Positions 18,547-27,285 of a stretch of DNA of 46,204 bases are shown here, piece after piece. The notes below the pieces were generated by a model. That model was not told where the DNA came from. It did not search any database and worked only from the letters and a program-made list of their open reading frames with translations. Made by a program: the position numbers and the translations under genes. The stretch is from Prevotella micans DSM 21469 = JCM 16134. GTDB lineage: Bacteria > Bacteroidota > Bacteroidia > Bacteroidales > Bacteroidaceae. The stretch covers positions 1 through 46,204 of the forward strand of contig NZ_BAKH01000015.1 in NCBI RefSeq assembly GCF_000614105.1. Reading direction: 5' to 3'. Each line of letters opens with the position of its first letter. Position 1 is the first letter of the stretch.

Positions 18547-20481
18547 TTAGATACTCGAGGAGGCGATGGTTTTAAGTAGATTTTTTATGCTTTCACGGTC
18601 TATTCCGCACAGGGCGCGCAGTTCGTTTACCGTTCCCTGGTCAATAAATCTGTCGGGTAATCCCATGCGCGTTATATTTGAGTGGAATCTGTTGTCAGCC
18701 ATCCATTCTGTCACGGCTGTGCCAAGTCCGCCGTTTCGTACACCATCTTCAATTGTTATGATGTCGGTACATTCGTTAGCCACTTCGCGTAGTAACTCTT
18801 CGTCTATCGGTTTCAGAAATCGCATGTCGTAGTGTATGATTCTTAAAGAATTTTCGATTTGCAATTCGCGCAGTGCAGCCGATGCCTCATTGCCTATCGG
18901 TCCGATGGTGAGCACGCCTATAGTGTGGCGAGGATTATTACCCAAGGTTATGTCAGCGAGCTTCCTACCTTTCCCCACCGTGATTTCTTCCAACGGACAA
19001 CGCCAATCGGTTAGCAATCCGTTTCCGCGCGGATAGCGAATTACGAACAGTCCGTTATTGGGCAGTTGAGCCGTGTACATCATCCGACGCAGTTCGTGCT
19101 CGTCGAGCGGTGATGCTATGGTTGTGTTCGGTATCGGACGGAGATATGCCAAGTCGAATGCTCCGTGATGTGTAGCTCCATCTTCACCCACCAGTCCGGC
19201 TCTGTCGAGGCAGAGCACTACGGGCAGGTTCAGTATGGCAGCATCGTGGATGATGTTGTCGTAGGCACGCTGTGCAAATGAGCTGTAGATGCTGCAAAAA
19301 GGTTGTAAACCGTCCTTTGCCATACCAGCCGAGAAAGTCATTGCATGACCTTCGGCTATCCCGACGTCGAAAGTTCTGTCGGGCATCTTTTCCATCATTA
19401 TATTCAGTGAACTGCCTGTTGGCATAGCCGGTGTGACACCCACAATGCGCGGATTCCGTTCGGCCAGCTCTAGAAGTGTTTCGCCGAACACATCCTGAAA
19501 TCGGGGCGACTTGTTTTCAGTGTCTTGAACTATTCGCTGTCCTGTTTGCGGGTTAAATTTCCCTGGCGCATGCCATATCGTTGCGCTTTGCTCTGCAGGT
19601 ATGAATCCTTTGCCTTTAACGGTATGAAGATGGAGTAGCTTTGGACCTTTCATGTTTTTCAGTTGCTTGAGAAGTCGAACCACTTCCATCACATCGTTAC
19701 CGTCAAAAGGTCCGAAATAGCGTATGTTCATTCCTTCGAACAGATTCTGCTGACGGGCAAGAGCCGACTTCAGCGCATTAGTGAGGCGGATTATTCCTTT
19801 CCGCCGCTCGTCGTTGAGCATACCTTTTCCTCGGAGCCATTGTGCGGCACGGAACCGCAGACGATTGTATGTTTCGTTCGTATCGAGAGTTAGCAGATAT
19901 TTCTCCATCCCTCCCACGGCACGGTCTATCGACATATCGTTGTCGTTCAAAATTATGAGCAGGTCGTTAGGCTTCGACGAAACATTGTTTAATCCCTCGA
20001 AGGCCAAGCCGCCACTCATCGCTCCGTCGCCAATCACTGCAACTACATGACGTTCGGAATGCTTAGTTAGCTGCGATGCAACGGTCATGCCGAGCGCAGC
20101 CGAGATAGAGTTTGACGCATGGCCGCAAACAAAAGTATCATACTCGCTTTCCAGTGGCGACGGAAAAGGTTTGATACCGTTCAGCTGCCGATTAGTGTAG
20201 AATTTATCTCGTCGCCCGGTTATGATTTTGTGTGCGTAGGCCTGATGCCCTACATCCCACACGAGCCTGTCTTCGGGGGTATCGAAAACATAGTGGCAAC
20301 CCACGGTTATTTCAATTGCACCCAAACTTGATGCGAGGTGGCCGGGGTTGACGGCCACCTCTTCTATGATTTTCTCTCGCAACTCGTTACATAGCTCGGG
20401 TAGTTGTTCAATATTGAGTCGGCGCAGGTCGTCGGGAGATTGTATGTTATTGAGGAGTTTGATTTTTTTCTCGTTCGCCAT
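18547..20481 (-). CDS. dxs: 1-deoxy-D-xylulose-5-phosphate synthase
   Basis: A complete 644-residue DXS, the thiamine-diphosphate enzyme that joins pyruvate and glyceraldehyde-3-phosphate in the first step of the non-mevalonate isoprenoid pathway. Visible are [13 protein letters not shown] (45-58), [17 protein letters not shown], the ThDP motif [16 protein letters not shown] with later NDNDMSI, and the central transketolase domain with [20 protein letters not shown] and [18 protein letters not shown]. The start [10 protein letters not shown] fits the family. It is transcribed toward trkA and trkH, an arrangement I have seen in other Bacteroidales; isoprenoid and potassium functions are not obviously linked. 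Confidence 0.95.
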   Translation of the reverse strand: MANEKKIKLLNNIQSPDDLRRLNIEQLPELCNELREKIIEEVAVNPGHLASSLGAIEITVGCHYVFDTPEDRLVWDVGHQAYAHKIITGRRDKFYTNRQLNGIKPFPSPLESEYDTFVCGHASNSISAALGMTVASQLTKHSERHVVAVIGDGAMSGGLAFEGLNNVSSKPNDLLIILNDNDMSIDRAVGGMEKYLLTLDTNETYNRLRFRAAQWLRGKGMLNDERRKGIIRLTNALKSALARQQNLFEGMNIRYFGPFDGNDVMEVVRLLKQLKNMKGPKLLHLHTVKGKGFIPAEQSATIWHAPGKFNPQTGQRIVQDTENKSPRFQDVFGETLLELAERNPRIVGVTPAMPTGSSLNIMMEKMPDRTFDVGIAEGHAMTFSAGMAKDGLQPFCSIYSSFAQRAYDNIIHDAAILNLPVVLCLDRAGLVGEDGATHHGAFDLAYLRPIPNTTIASPLDEHELRRMMYTAQLPNNGLFVIRYPRGNGLLTDWRCPLEEITVGKGRKLADITLGNNPRHTIGVLTIGPIGNEASAALRELQIENSLRIIHYDMRFLKPIDEELLREVANECTDIITIEDGVRNGGLGTAVTEWMADNRFHSNITRMGLPDRFIDQGTVNELRALCGIDRESIKNLLKTIASSSI

Positions 20482-20558
20482 GAGGATGGATTGATAATCG
20501 CGAATGTTTTGCTAGTTGGCTAGTAAGGCATATGGTATATATATAAAATGTGGAGATG

Positions 20559-21302
20559 TTACGCGATAGGTGGATATTTTCTGAACCAACCGTCCATCCG
20601 GAGTTTTATTACGCCGAAGAATGCTTCGGAGAAGATTCCGCCACTCATTTTGCTAGTTCCTTCGCGACGGTTTACGAACACAACTGGCACTTCTTTGATT
20701 TTAAAGCCGATTTTGTGGGCGGTGTATTTCATTTCGATTTGGAATGCGTAGCCTTTGAAGCGCACTTCGTCTAGTGGAATTGTTTCGAGCACTCGACGGC
20801 GGTAGCAAACGAATCCGGCTGTGGTATCGTGTACGTGGAAGCGAGTGATGAAGCGAACATATTTGCTTGCGAAGTAGCTCATCAGTACTCGTCCCATTGG
20901 CCAGTTTACTACGTTTACTCCGCTTACGTAGCGTGAGCCAATGGCAACATCGTTTTTTTCGTTGTGTACGGCGGCATAGAGTCGGGGTAGGTCGTTGGGG
21001 TCGTGACTGAAGTCGGCGTCCATTTCGAACACATATTCGTAGCCTTTTTCTAGGGCCCATTTGAATCCGGTTATATAGGCTGTGCCGAGGCCTAGCTTTC
21101 CTTTTCGTTCGATGATGAAGAGTTGGTTGGCGAATTCGTTTTCCATCAGGCTGTGCACTATTTGGGCTGTTCCGTCGGGGCTTCCGTCGTCGATTACTAG
21201 GATGTGAAAAAACTTATCCAGGCTAAAGACGGCCCGGATTATTTTTTCGATGTTTTCTTTTTCATTGTAAGTTGGGATGATTATGATGCTGTCGCTTTCC
21301 AT
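20559..21302 (-). CDS. Polyprenol-phosphate mannosyltransferase-like GT2
   Basis: A 247-residue family 2 glycosyltransferase of the DPM1 type, without the C-terminal membrane segments of larger relatives. Motifs are IIIIPTYNEKENI (5-17), VIDDGSPDGTAQIV, the metal-binding DADFSHDPNDLPRL and VFVNRREGTSKM. It would move a hexose, probably mannose, from its GDP form onto polyprenyl phosphate at the inner face of the membrane to supply envelope glycans. The open frame reaches 21326, but the -7 element at 21323-21331 overlaps that region, so the start is MESDSIIII at 21302. Confidence 0.88.
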   Translation of the reverse strand: MESDSIIIIPTYNEKENIEKIIRAVFSLDKFFHILVIDDGSPDGTAQIVHSLMENEFANQLFIIERKGKLGLGTAYITGFKWALEKGYEYVFEMDADFSHDPNDLPRLYAAVHNEKNDVAIGSRYVSGVNVVNWPMGRVLMSYFASKYVRFITRFHVHDTTAGFVCYRRRVLETIPLDEVRFKGYAFQIEMKYTAHKIGFKIKEVPVVFVNRREGTSKMSGGIFSEAFFGVIKLRMDGWFRKYPPIA

Positions 21303-21322
21303 GTGCTTGTGTTTTGTTTCGT

Positions 21323-21331
21323 GCAAATGTA
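21323..21331 (-). promoter_or_regulatory. -7 promoter element (TACATTTGC)
   Basis: TAnnTTTGC on the minus strand, 21 bases before the glycosyltransferase start; it excludes the earlier ATG at 21326. Confidence 0.55.
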
Positions 21332-21450
21332 TAGATTTCTTTCAAGATAAAATTAACCGGTGCGGGCTTGGCTTGGGAGCTTTGCTCGCATCGGATATTT
21401 ATGAAAGAAAAGCTTTGATTCTTCTATATGATGAAGATAAGCCTATAAAA

Positions 21451-21843
21451 TCAATTACATCTTTGACAAGCTCTATAACCTTGTCCTTTGGCATTACGCA
21501 AGTATATTGCAGAATAGTTACCACGCCAAAGAGTAGGACAAGAGGGAGTTGAATGATAACATTCGCCTGTTGGCGTAATATACACCTTGTAGCCTTTCTG
21601 AGCTGACCTATGATTGTTTGTGTGCCTACGCGAACCCTTTATAAATGTATGTTTCTTGTTTTTTACAGTTCTGCGTCTATGTCTTTCTCTACTTGCTTGA
21701 TGAGAATATTCAGCAGTATTGAACATTTTGTCATAATGTTTGGATCTTATAAGAGAAACATTTGTAAGCTGGTCGTTTAACTCATAAGCTCCAATCTGAA
21801 AACTGATAAAAAGGGATAAAAACAGTAATAACTTCTTCATCAT
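21451..21843 (-). CDS. Small secreted protein with a CxxL...CxxC zinc-site motif
   Basis: A 130-residue protein with a signal peptide (MKKLLLFLSLFISFQIGA), a basic middle (SRERHRRRTVKNKKHTF) and a C-terminal motif VYITPTGECYHSTPSCPTL ... GQGYRACQRC. The pattern Y-H-x4-C-x-x-L followed by A-x3-G-Y-x-x-C-x-x-C is found in many small bacterial domains thought to bind one metal ion, some fused to nucleases, but function is unknown. AT content and the divergent base use around it differ from neighbours, with only a short gap on both sides. The start could be 21843 or 21840. No promoter match was seen. Confidence 0.65.
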   Translation of the reverse strand: MMKKLLLFLSLFISFQIGAYELNDQLTNVSLIRSKHYDKMFNTAEYSHQASRERHRRRTVKNKKHTFIKGSRRHTNNHRSAQKGYKVYITPTGECYHSTPSCPTLWRGNYSAIYLRNAKGQGYRACQRCN

Positions 21844-21909
21844 CTAATTTTATTAAGAGTAATTAATGTATGCTGTTATGAATTATAAATAACAAATAAT
21901 AATATTGAA

Positions 21910-23303
21910 CTATGATTGCATGTCATAGACTACTTGCATGAGCTTTTTACCAAGGGCGTCGGCGTCGTCGGCTGTGGAGGCTTCGCTGTAGATGCGGATT
22001 ATTGGTTCGGTGTTCGATTTTCGAAGATGAACCCATGAGTTGGCGAAATCAAGCTTCACGCCGTCGATATCGGTTACGGTAACATTGGGTGTGCTGCTGT
22101 AGAGTTCTTTGATTTTTGCGAGAATGGCGTCGACATTGGTTTCGGGAGTGAGGTTGATGCGGTTTTTTGCTATGAAGTATTCGGGGAGGGTGCGGCGTAG
22201 CTGGCTGGCAGTGATACCTTTCTGGGCGAGTGAGCTTAGGAAGAGGGCTATGCCTGTGAGGGCGTCGCGGCCGTAGTGGCTTTCGGGGTAGATTATGCCG
22301 CCGTTGCCTTCGCCGCCGATTATGGCGCCGACTTGTTTCATTTTTGTGGTGACGTTGACTTCGCCTACTGCTGCGGCGTGATATTGGTTACCGTGACGGA
22401 GGGTTATGTCGCGCAGGGCGCGGGTGGAGGAGAGGTTGCTTACGGTGTTGCCTGGTGTGTGCTGTAGTACATAGTCGGCCACAGAAACGAGTGTGTATTC
22501 TTCGCCGAACATTTTCCCGTCTTCTTGGATGAATGCGAGGCGGTCAACATCGGGGTCGACTACGATTCCGAGGTCGTAGTTGCCAGTGCTGATTTCGTTC
22601 ATTATTCCGGAGAGGTTTTTTTCTATTGGTTCGGGGTCATGTGCGAAATTGCCGTCGGCCTGACCGTTGAGGAGTTTATATTCTACGCCGAGGCGGTCGA
22701 GAAGTTGGGGGAGAATTATGGCGCCTACTGAGTTTATGGCGTCGACAACGACTCTGAATCGGCGGTTGCGAATGGCTTCTGTATCGACTAGTTTGAGGGC
22801 TAGCACGGAGTCGATGTGTCGGGTGCCCGATGTGGTGTCGGTGGTGTAGGTGCCGAGGTTGTCAATGTCGGCATAGGTGAATGCTTCGCGCTGGGCTAGA
22901 CTCAGTATTTGATTGCCGTCGTTGGCTGTTAGAAATTCGCCGTTTTCGTTGAGTAGTTTCAGGGCGTTCCAGTTACGTGGGTTGTGTGATGCTGTTATGA
23001 TTATTCCGCCTTGGGCTTGGGTTGCGGTTACGGCTAGTTCGGTTGTTGGGGTGCTTGCTAGGCCTATATCGAGCACGTTGGCGCCTATCCCGATTAGGTT
23101 CCGCAAATGGTTTGCCGGACCATCTGTCCGGAGATTCGGGCGTCGCGGCCGACAACGATTTTTAGCTTCTTGTCGGGGTGACGGTTTGCGATGAAGGTGG
23201 CGTAGGCGGAGGTGAATTTAACGATGTCGAGCGGGTTGAGGGTGTCGCCTGTTGGCCCACCGATTGTTCCTCGTATGCCGGAGATTGATTTTATGAGTGT
23301 CAT
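21910..23303 (-). CDS. glmM: Phosphoglucosamine/phosphohexose mutase (GlmM-type), one-base frameshift
   Basis: A 464-residue alpha-D-phosphohexomutase after repair. The N-terminal part has SISGIRGTIGG and VVGRDARISGQMVR; after the break come GIIITASHNPRNWNALK with the phosphorylated serine, the metal loop VVDPDVDRLAFI, the sugar loop GGEGNGGIIYP and the phosphate-binding RKSNTEPIIRIYSEA. It probably makes glucosamine-1-phosphate for UDP-GlcNAc. The sugar loop EGNGG is more like mutases acting on glucose or mannose phosphates than the classical GlmM loop, so the substrate is not certain. One base is lost near 23098-23106 (ICGT then LIGIGANVLD). The DUF4827 gene lies 18 bases upstream. Confidence 0.88.
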
Positions 23304-23321
23304 TGTTTTTATGCCTTTCTT

Positions 23322-23966
23322 TTATAGTCCACGTTGATATGTAATGTCGTAGTAGCAGGGGTATGTGTTCCGGCTGGCTGATGCTTGTCCTTGTGCGGAG
23401 GGAACAATTATACGGACGTGTGCAAGGGAGTCAGATTCGGTTTTTTGGCGGCCGATGTTCACGTAGGGTAGGGGGACGAGCCATCCGGCGGGTACGGCTG
23501 TTGTTTTGTATCTGCGAACCATCATGCTTGAGTTGCGGTAGAAGGATGCGGTGAACGAGCCGCTTGTGTTTGCTACAATCATCTTGTCGACGATTCCACT
23601 TGTGTAGACCGAGTTGTTTGTGAGTTGGATAGTGTCGCTTAAAAGATTGCGTTCGGTGAAGCGGCAGAGAACGGTTGTTATTTCGCCTTTTTTGATTTTT
23701 GTACCGCATCCTTTGTTCATTATCTGCAAGTAGACTCCGGTGTTGGTGAAGTAGACGAATTGGTTCTTGGTTATGTCGGTTGTGGAATCTTGGGATGCAA
23801 ATTGTTCTTCTGAAATTACATTGATGCCGTGTTTTGCGATGAAGGAGTTTATTGCTACTCCTTCGCGTTTGAGTTTGTCGGCATAGGTTTCGTTGTCGCT
23901 ACATGAGTCTAGCCCTATTATTGCGATGAGCAGGGTGAGGAGAATTGTTGTCTTTTTCATTATCAT
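23322..23966 (-). CDS. DUF4827 family lipoprotein
   Basis: A 214-residue lipoprotein, lipobox GLDSC|S (Cys about 22). The mature protein starts with NETYADKLKREGVAINSFI, then QFVYFTNTGVYLQIMNKGCG and a closing YPCYYDITYQRG, as in DUF4827, a Bacteroidota family distantly like FKBP-type isomerases. No activity is known. It precedes the mutase gene by 18 bases on one transcript, a neighbourhood also seen in Bacteroides. An alternative ATG at 23960 would remove two residues. The promoter element is 25 bases upstream. Confidence 0.8.
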   Translation of the reverse strand: MIMKKTTILLTLLIAIIGLDSCSDNETYADKLKREGVAINSFIAKHGINVISEEQFASQDSTTDITKNQFVYFTNTGVYLQIMNKGCGTKIKKGEITTVLCRFTERNLLSDTIQLTNNSVYTSGIVDKMIVANTSGSFTASFYRNSSMMVRRYKTTAVPAGWLVPLPYVNIGRQKTESDSLAHVRIIVPSAQGQASASRNTYPCYYDITYQRGL

Positions 23967-23990
23967 TCTATATGTGATGTTTGTTGGTTT

Positions 23991-23999
23991 GCAAAATTA
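23991..23999 (-). promoter_or_regulatory. -7 promoter element (TAATTTTGC)
   Basis: TAnnTTTGC on the minus strand in front of the DUF4827-glmM pair. Confidence 0.5.
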
Positions 24000-24024
24000 A
24001 GAAAATTTATGAAGTTACTGGGTA

Positions 24025-24968
24025 TTAGTTGGGTTCTGTGAGTCTTGCCACGCGTATTCCGGGGTTCGATGGGTGCGCGTGCAGGTAGTCTTGGAGTGTT
24101 TCGCGTGGTTCGAGCACTTGTCGTCCGTTACGCCTAAGGCTCGAGGCGTTGAGAAGGTGTAGTCCGTCGGCGTGCCACACGGCCAGTCCAAGATGGGTTG
24201 TATCGAGGTTGGGTTTGGTGGTGACAATGGCTATGATGTCGCCGTTGTGAATTGTAGAGCGTAGCAGTGGGGTGTCACTCAGTTCGTCGGTGGGGATATA
24301 TCGTTCGCGCAGCCCGGCCGATGCGTTTTCGAGTTGTCGGATAGCCCGGATTCTTTCTGGTTGGCCTTTGAGCATTGCGTAGAGCTGTGAATTTTGGCTC
24401 ATGTAGTTTATTTTGATTGTTTGTACGGCTGTGAATGGCGGGTTGGGAGATTCGATTTGAGCGACGAGACCCATTTGTCGGTTGTCGTCGAGCCACCATT
24501 GATAGTAGTGTAGTCGGTTGATGTAGGATATTCTTCCTTGCCTATAGCGTAGACGTCGGAGTGTGGTAAGATAGTCCTGGAAAGTGTATTGGTGGAGCAT
24601 AACGCATCGGGCGAGTGCGAGAACTGTTTCGAGATAGGTTGTGCAGTCCATTCCGCGCAGGTTGACGACTAGCTTCTCGTCTTTATTCTTTTCGAGAGTG
24701 TTGGCAACGTAGGGTGTTCCGATGAATTTCCTAGCGATAGCTAGTATTATTTCTTGCTGATTGAGTTTGCGTCGTCTGGATTTCATTTCTTTAAGTATGG
24801 CGGTGGCGAGCAGGCTATCAGTGGTAGATAAACGGCCGGTTGTTTGAGAGTTTCGCTTGTTTTTGCTGATTTATTGGCTTGTTTTATCACCCGTTTGGTT
24901 GTAGTTCGTGCTGTGCATGCTAGGAGAATTGCCGCGAGGTATGCGGCTACGATTAGTTTACGAGTCAT
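24025..24968 (-). CDS. DUF1460 family lipoprotein (amidase-like, NlpC/P60-related), one-base frameshift
   Basis: At first sight this is a 61-residue lipoprotein (from 24968) overlapping a 253-residue DUF1460 gene (from 24786). The sequence upstream of 24786 in the second frame reads GRLSTTDSLLATAILKEM without a stop, so the two are one gene of about 314 residues with one base lost from the T run at 24843-24845. It has a lipobox (AAILLAC|T), then GTPYVANTLE and LRGMDCTTYLETVLALA with the likely nucleophile cysteine, and GDIIAIVTTKPNLDTTHLGLAV with the histidine. DUF1460 proteins resemble N-acetylmuramoyl-alanine amidases. The start overlaps the preceding gene by 11 bases. Confidence 0.82.
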
Positions 24969-26079
24969 TTTTTCGTTTGTTTTGGTTTCCTTTTCGGATG
25001 AAATTTATGCCTACGTATACATTGATGCTTCCAAAGAAGTTGTTGGTCGAGAATTGTTTGCGCCTGTAGTTGTAGGCGTGCAAGATTGTGCTTGCGCCGG
25101 CATACCATCTGGTGTTGTTCCAAACGATTCCGAATCGTCCGATTCCGTCGAGGCTTAAGTTGCTTAGAGTGAATTCGCGGAGGGATAATCGCCGGTGTTC
25201 TATGTCGCCAGTTGTTTCTTTATAGGACAGCCCCAACGACAGCGACCCGGCAAGAAGCCAGTTATGAGCTAACACCCAGTTGTAGGCATAGCCTGCGCTA
25301 AGGGAAATGTCGGTATATCTTACGATTGTAGACCTCAGTGTGGTGTCGAGACGTGTTACTTCCTGCGGCAATTGTAGATGTCGGTCAATGAGTCGTCCCA
25401 TTTCCACCCAATTCATTGATAGTTTGTGACGTGTATAGCCTACACCGAGCAACATACTTCCAGCCGACCGCCGCTGAACGGTACTTTGACTGAAAGCTGC
25501 GGGATAGGAGAACTTTCGATGGTTGATTATGTAATAAAGGTTGAAACCTTTGATACTCGAGCTTAATCCGCTGAAATCGGCACCTCGAAGAGGCTGCGTG
25601 TCTACATCTTCGCCGAGGTATATGTTTCGAATCTTATAGTCGTTACCTGTTTTCCGGAAGTATATGTCGAGTCCCATGACCGAACTGTAGAAGCTTAAGT
25701 TATATTCCTTTCTCCGGCGGGAGTCGCTCTTAAGGCTCAGGTGTCGAATATCTAGCGTGTAGCCCAGGACAGCCCATCGCCACCCAAAATAGGGACCAAC
25801 TTTCACTGCCGTTTCGGGGGCGAAGGTTATGCTTTGTTGCTGCGAGTTACTGAGTCTGTAGACCTCATAGGTATTCGTGTTTTGCATCATGAACGTTAAA
25901 TTGTAGTGCTGTGGTTCGATGTAACTTGAATCGATTTCAAAGAAAGAGTGTCTTTTGTGTTTCATTTCGCTCGTCATTATTTCGGAGCGCATCCATTTGA
26001 TGGAGTCGACACGCGGTTGTCCCTGTGTTTTGCAAACAAACACAATTAACAATATGCAGAGTGAAACTATTCTTTCCAA
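24958..26079 (-). CDS. DUF4421 family outer-membrane protein
   Basis: A 373-residue exported protein with a signal peptide (MERIVSLCILLIVFVCKTQG). The rest alternates hydrophobic and polar residues as in a beta-barrel, with GWRWAVLGYTLDI, NLYYIINHRKFSYPAAFSQS and repeated aromatic strand ends, matching DUF4421. The C-terminus is basic and asparagine-rich (KGNQNKRKNDS), so it lacks the usual terminal aromatic residue. It starts 2 bases past the oxidoreductase stop and overlaps the DUF1460 start by 11 bases, so the three genes form one operon. Function unknown. Confidence 0.78.
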   Translation of the reverse strand: MERIVSLCILLIVFVCKTQGQPRVDSIKWMRSEIMTSEMKHKRHSFFEIDSSYIEPQHYNLTFMMQNTNTYEVYRLSNSQQQSITFAPETAVKVGPYFGWRWAVLGYTLDIRHLSLKSDSRRRKEYNLSFYSSVMGLDIYFRKTGNDYKIRNIYLGEDVDTQPLRGADFSGLSSSIKGFNLYYIINHRKFSYPAAFSQSTVQRRSAGSMLLGVGYTRHKLSMNWVEMGRLIDRHLQLPQEVTRLDTTLRSTIVRYTDISLSAGYAYNWVLAHNWLLAGSLSLGLSYKETTGDIEHRRLSLREFTLSNLSLDGIGRFGIVWNNTRWYAGASTILHAYNYRRKQFSTNNFFGSINVYVGINFIRKGNQNKRKNDS

Positions 26080-26081
26080 TG

Positions 26082-27065
26082 TTATATCTTACCAAGAATT
26101 CTATCCATGACCCAGTTTGTGGGCGTGGCGCTTATGCTGGTTGACTCGCAGACGCCTCGTCCTAGCAGGTCGGCAACAACCGAACTGATGATGGGTAGTT
26201 GAACGTAGGGCGGATTGGGCACCTCGATACTCTCCATGCCAGAGCTTGTGTAAAGCTGAATCGGATTATAGTTATAAACTGAAAAAGTCAGTCTGCCTTT
26301 CGATCCGAATATCTCTATTTTATCATCTCGCGCGCTTTCGTGTGCTGCAAAGCACCATGCTCCACTTCCGGTGAGCCCACTTTCGAACATAAACACGGCG
26401 TTTACTGTGTCTTCAACATCGTATAATCCTGCCCGGTTAGCTTTATACCCCTGTGCTTTGACGATGATTCCGAAGAAATCCTGCAAAAGGTCGAGCTGAT
26501 GTGGGGCTAAATCATAGAAATATCCTCCGCCAGATATTTGCGATTGCAGTCTCCAAGGCAATTGTACAGTTTGTTTATAGTCGAGATCGCGGGGTGGAAC
26601 AGCGAATCTCACCTGTACCGTGAGTACTCGGCCTATAGTGTTGTTCTGTATCAATTCTTTCACCCGATTAAAGTAGGGTAAATATCGTCTATAGTAGGCC
26701 ACGAAGCAGGGTACGCCGGTTTGTTCAGACACGCGATTTATACGTACACAATCTTCGTAGGATGCTGCGAGCGGTTTCTCGATATAGCAAGGTTTACCAG
26801 TTCTCAAGGCCATAATGGCAAAGGTGGCGTGGACAGCGGGTGGCGTGGCAATGTATATGGCATTCACATTTGGGTCGTCGATGAGTGCTTGCGCATCGTC
26901 ATACCATCGGGCAATTCCGTGTCTTTCTGCATACGACCTTGCCTTACCTCTGTTTCTACTGAATACAGCTTCGACGTGCGAATCTTGTAGCTCGTTGAAA
27001 GCAGGCCCCGACTTCTTCTCGGTAACTTCTCCGCATCCGATGAATCCCCATCTAACCTTTTGCAT
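26082..27065 (-). CDS. Gfo/Idh/MocA family oxidoreductase
   Basis: A 327-residue NAD(P)-dependent dehydrogenase. The Rossmann motif is WGFIGCGEVTEKKSGP (5-20), the signature EKPLAASYEDC follows at about 96, and the catalytic-domain histidine sits in FYDLAPHQLDLLQDFFG (about 190). Family members oxidise sugars, inositol or cyclic polyols or reduce bile pigments; the substrate is unclear. An open frame extends to 27140, but the -7 element at 27085-27093 lies inside it, so the start is MQKVRWGF at 27065. It leads the oxidoreductase-DUF4421-DUF1460 operon. Confidence 0.88.
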   Translation of the reverse strand: MQKVRWGFIGCGEVTEKKSGPAFNELQDSHVEAVFSRNRGKARSYAERHGIARWYDDAQALIDDPNVNAIYIATPPAVHATFAIMALRTGKPCYIEKPLAASYEDCVRINRVSEQTGVPCFVAYYRRYLPYFNRVKELIQNNTIGRVLTVQVRFAVPPRDLDYKQTVQLPWRLQSQISGGGYFYDLAPHQLDLLQDFFGIIVKAQGYKANRAGLYDVEDTVNAVFMFESGLTGSGAWCFAAHESARDDKIEIFGSKGRLTFSVYNYNPIQLYTSSGMESIEVPNPPYVQLPIISSVVADLLGRGVCESTSISATPTNWVMDRILGKI

Positions 27066-27084
27066 ATTAATTCCTTTTTGATGC

Positions 27085-27093
27085 GCAAATATA
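27085..27093 (-). promoter_or_regulatory. -7 promoter element (TATATTTGC)
   Basis: TAnnTTTGC on the minus strand, 20 bases before the oxidoreductase start; fixes the start at 27065. Confidence 0.5.
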
Positions 27094-27204
27094 CGAACTT
27101 TTGACATGCTATCTTCTGGCATAGACTCTGTCGGAGTCATCCTACATCAGGAGAGATTATCGAAAAATTATAGGGATAAATATTCATAAAACTTGGATAT
27201 CCAC

Positions 27205-27213
27205 TACCTTTGC
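27205..27213 (+). promoter_or_regulatory. -7 promoter element (TACCTTTGC)
   Basis: Exact TAnnTTTGC on the plus strand, 72 bases before the P-type ATPase start. It lies downstream of the first in-frame ATG (27193), ruling that start out. Confidence 0.6.
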
Positions 27214-27285
27214 TACGAGCAAATTGCACTGAAAAACAATGCATACTTGCTTTATATAAACAATTTCAAAATCATTCAGAATACG

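Noticed and set aside
24025..24968. Programmed ribosomal frameshifting as the cause of the many broken genes
   Set aside because: The sites share no slippery heptamer or downstream structure and affect unrelated genes; a common loss of single bases points to sequencing error.
27085..27285. A longer N-terminus for the P-type ATPase from the ATG at 27193
   Set aside because: The -7 element at 27205-27213 lies downstream of that ATG, and the metal-binding domain begins directly at 27286.
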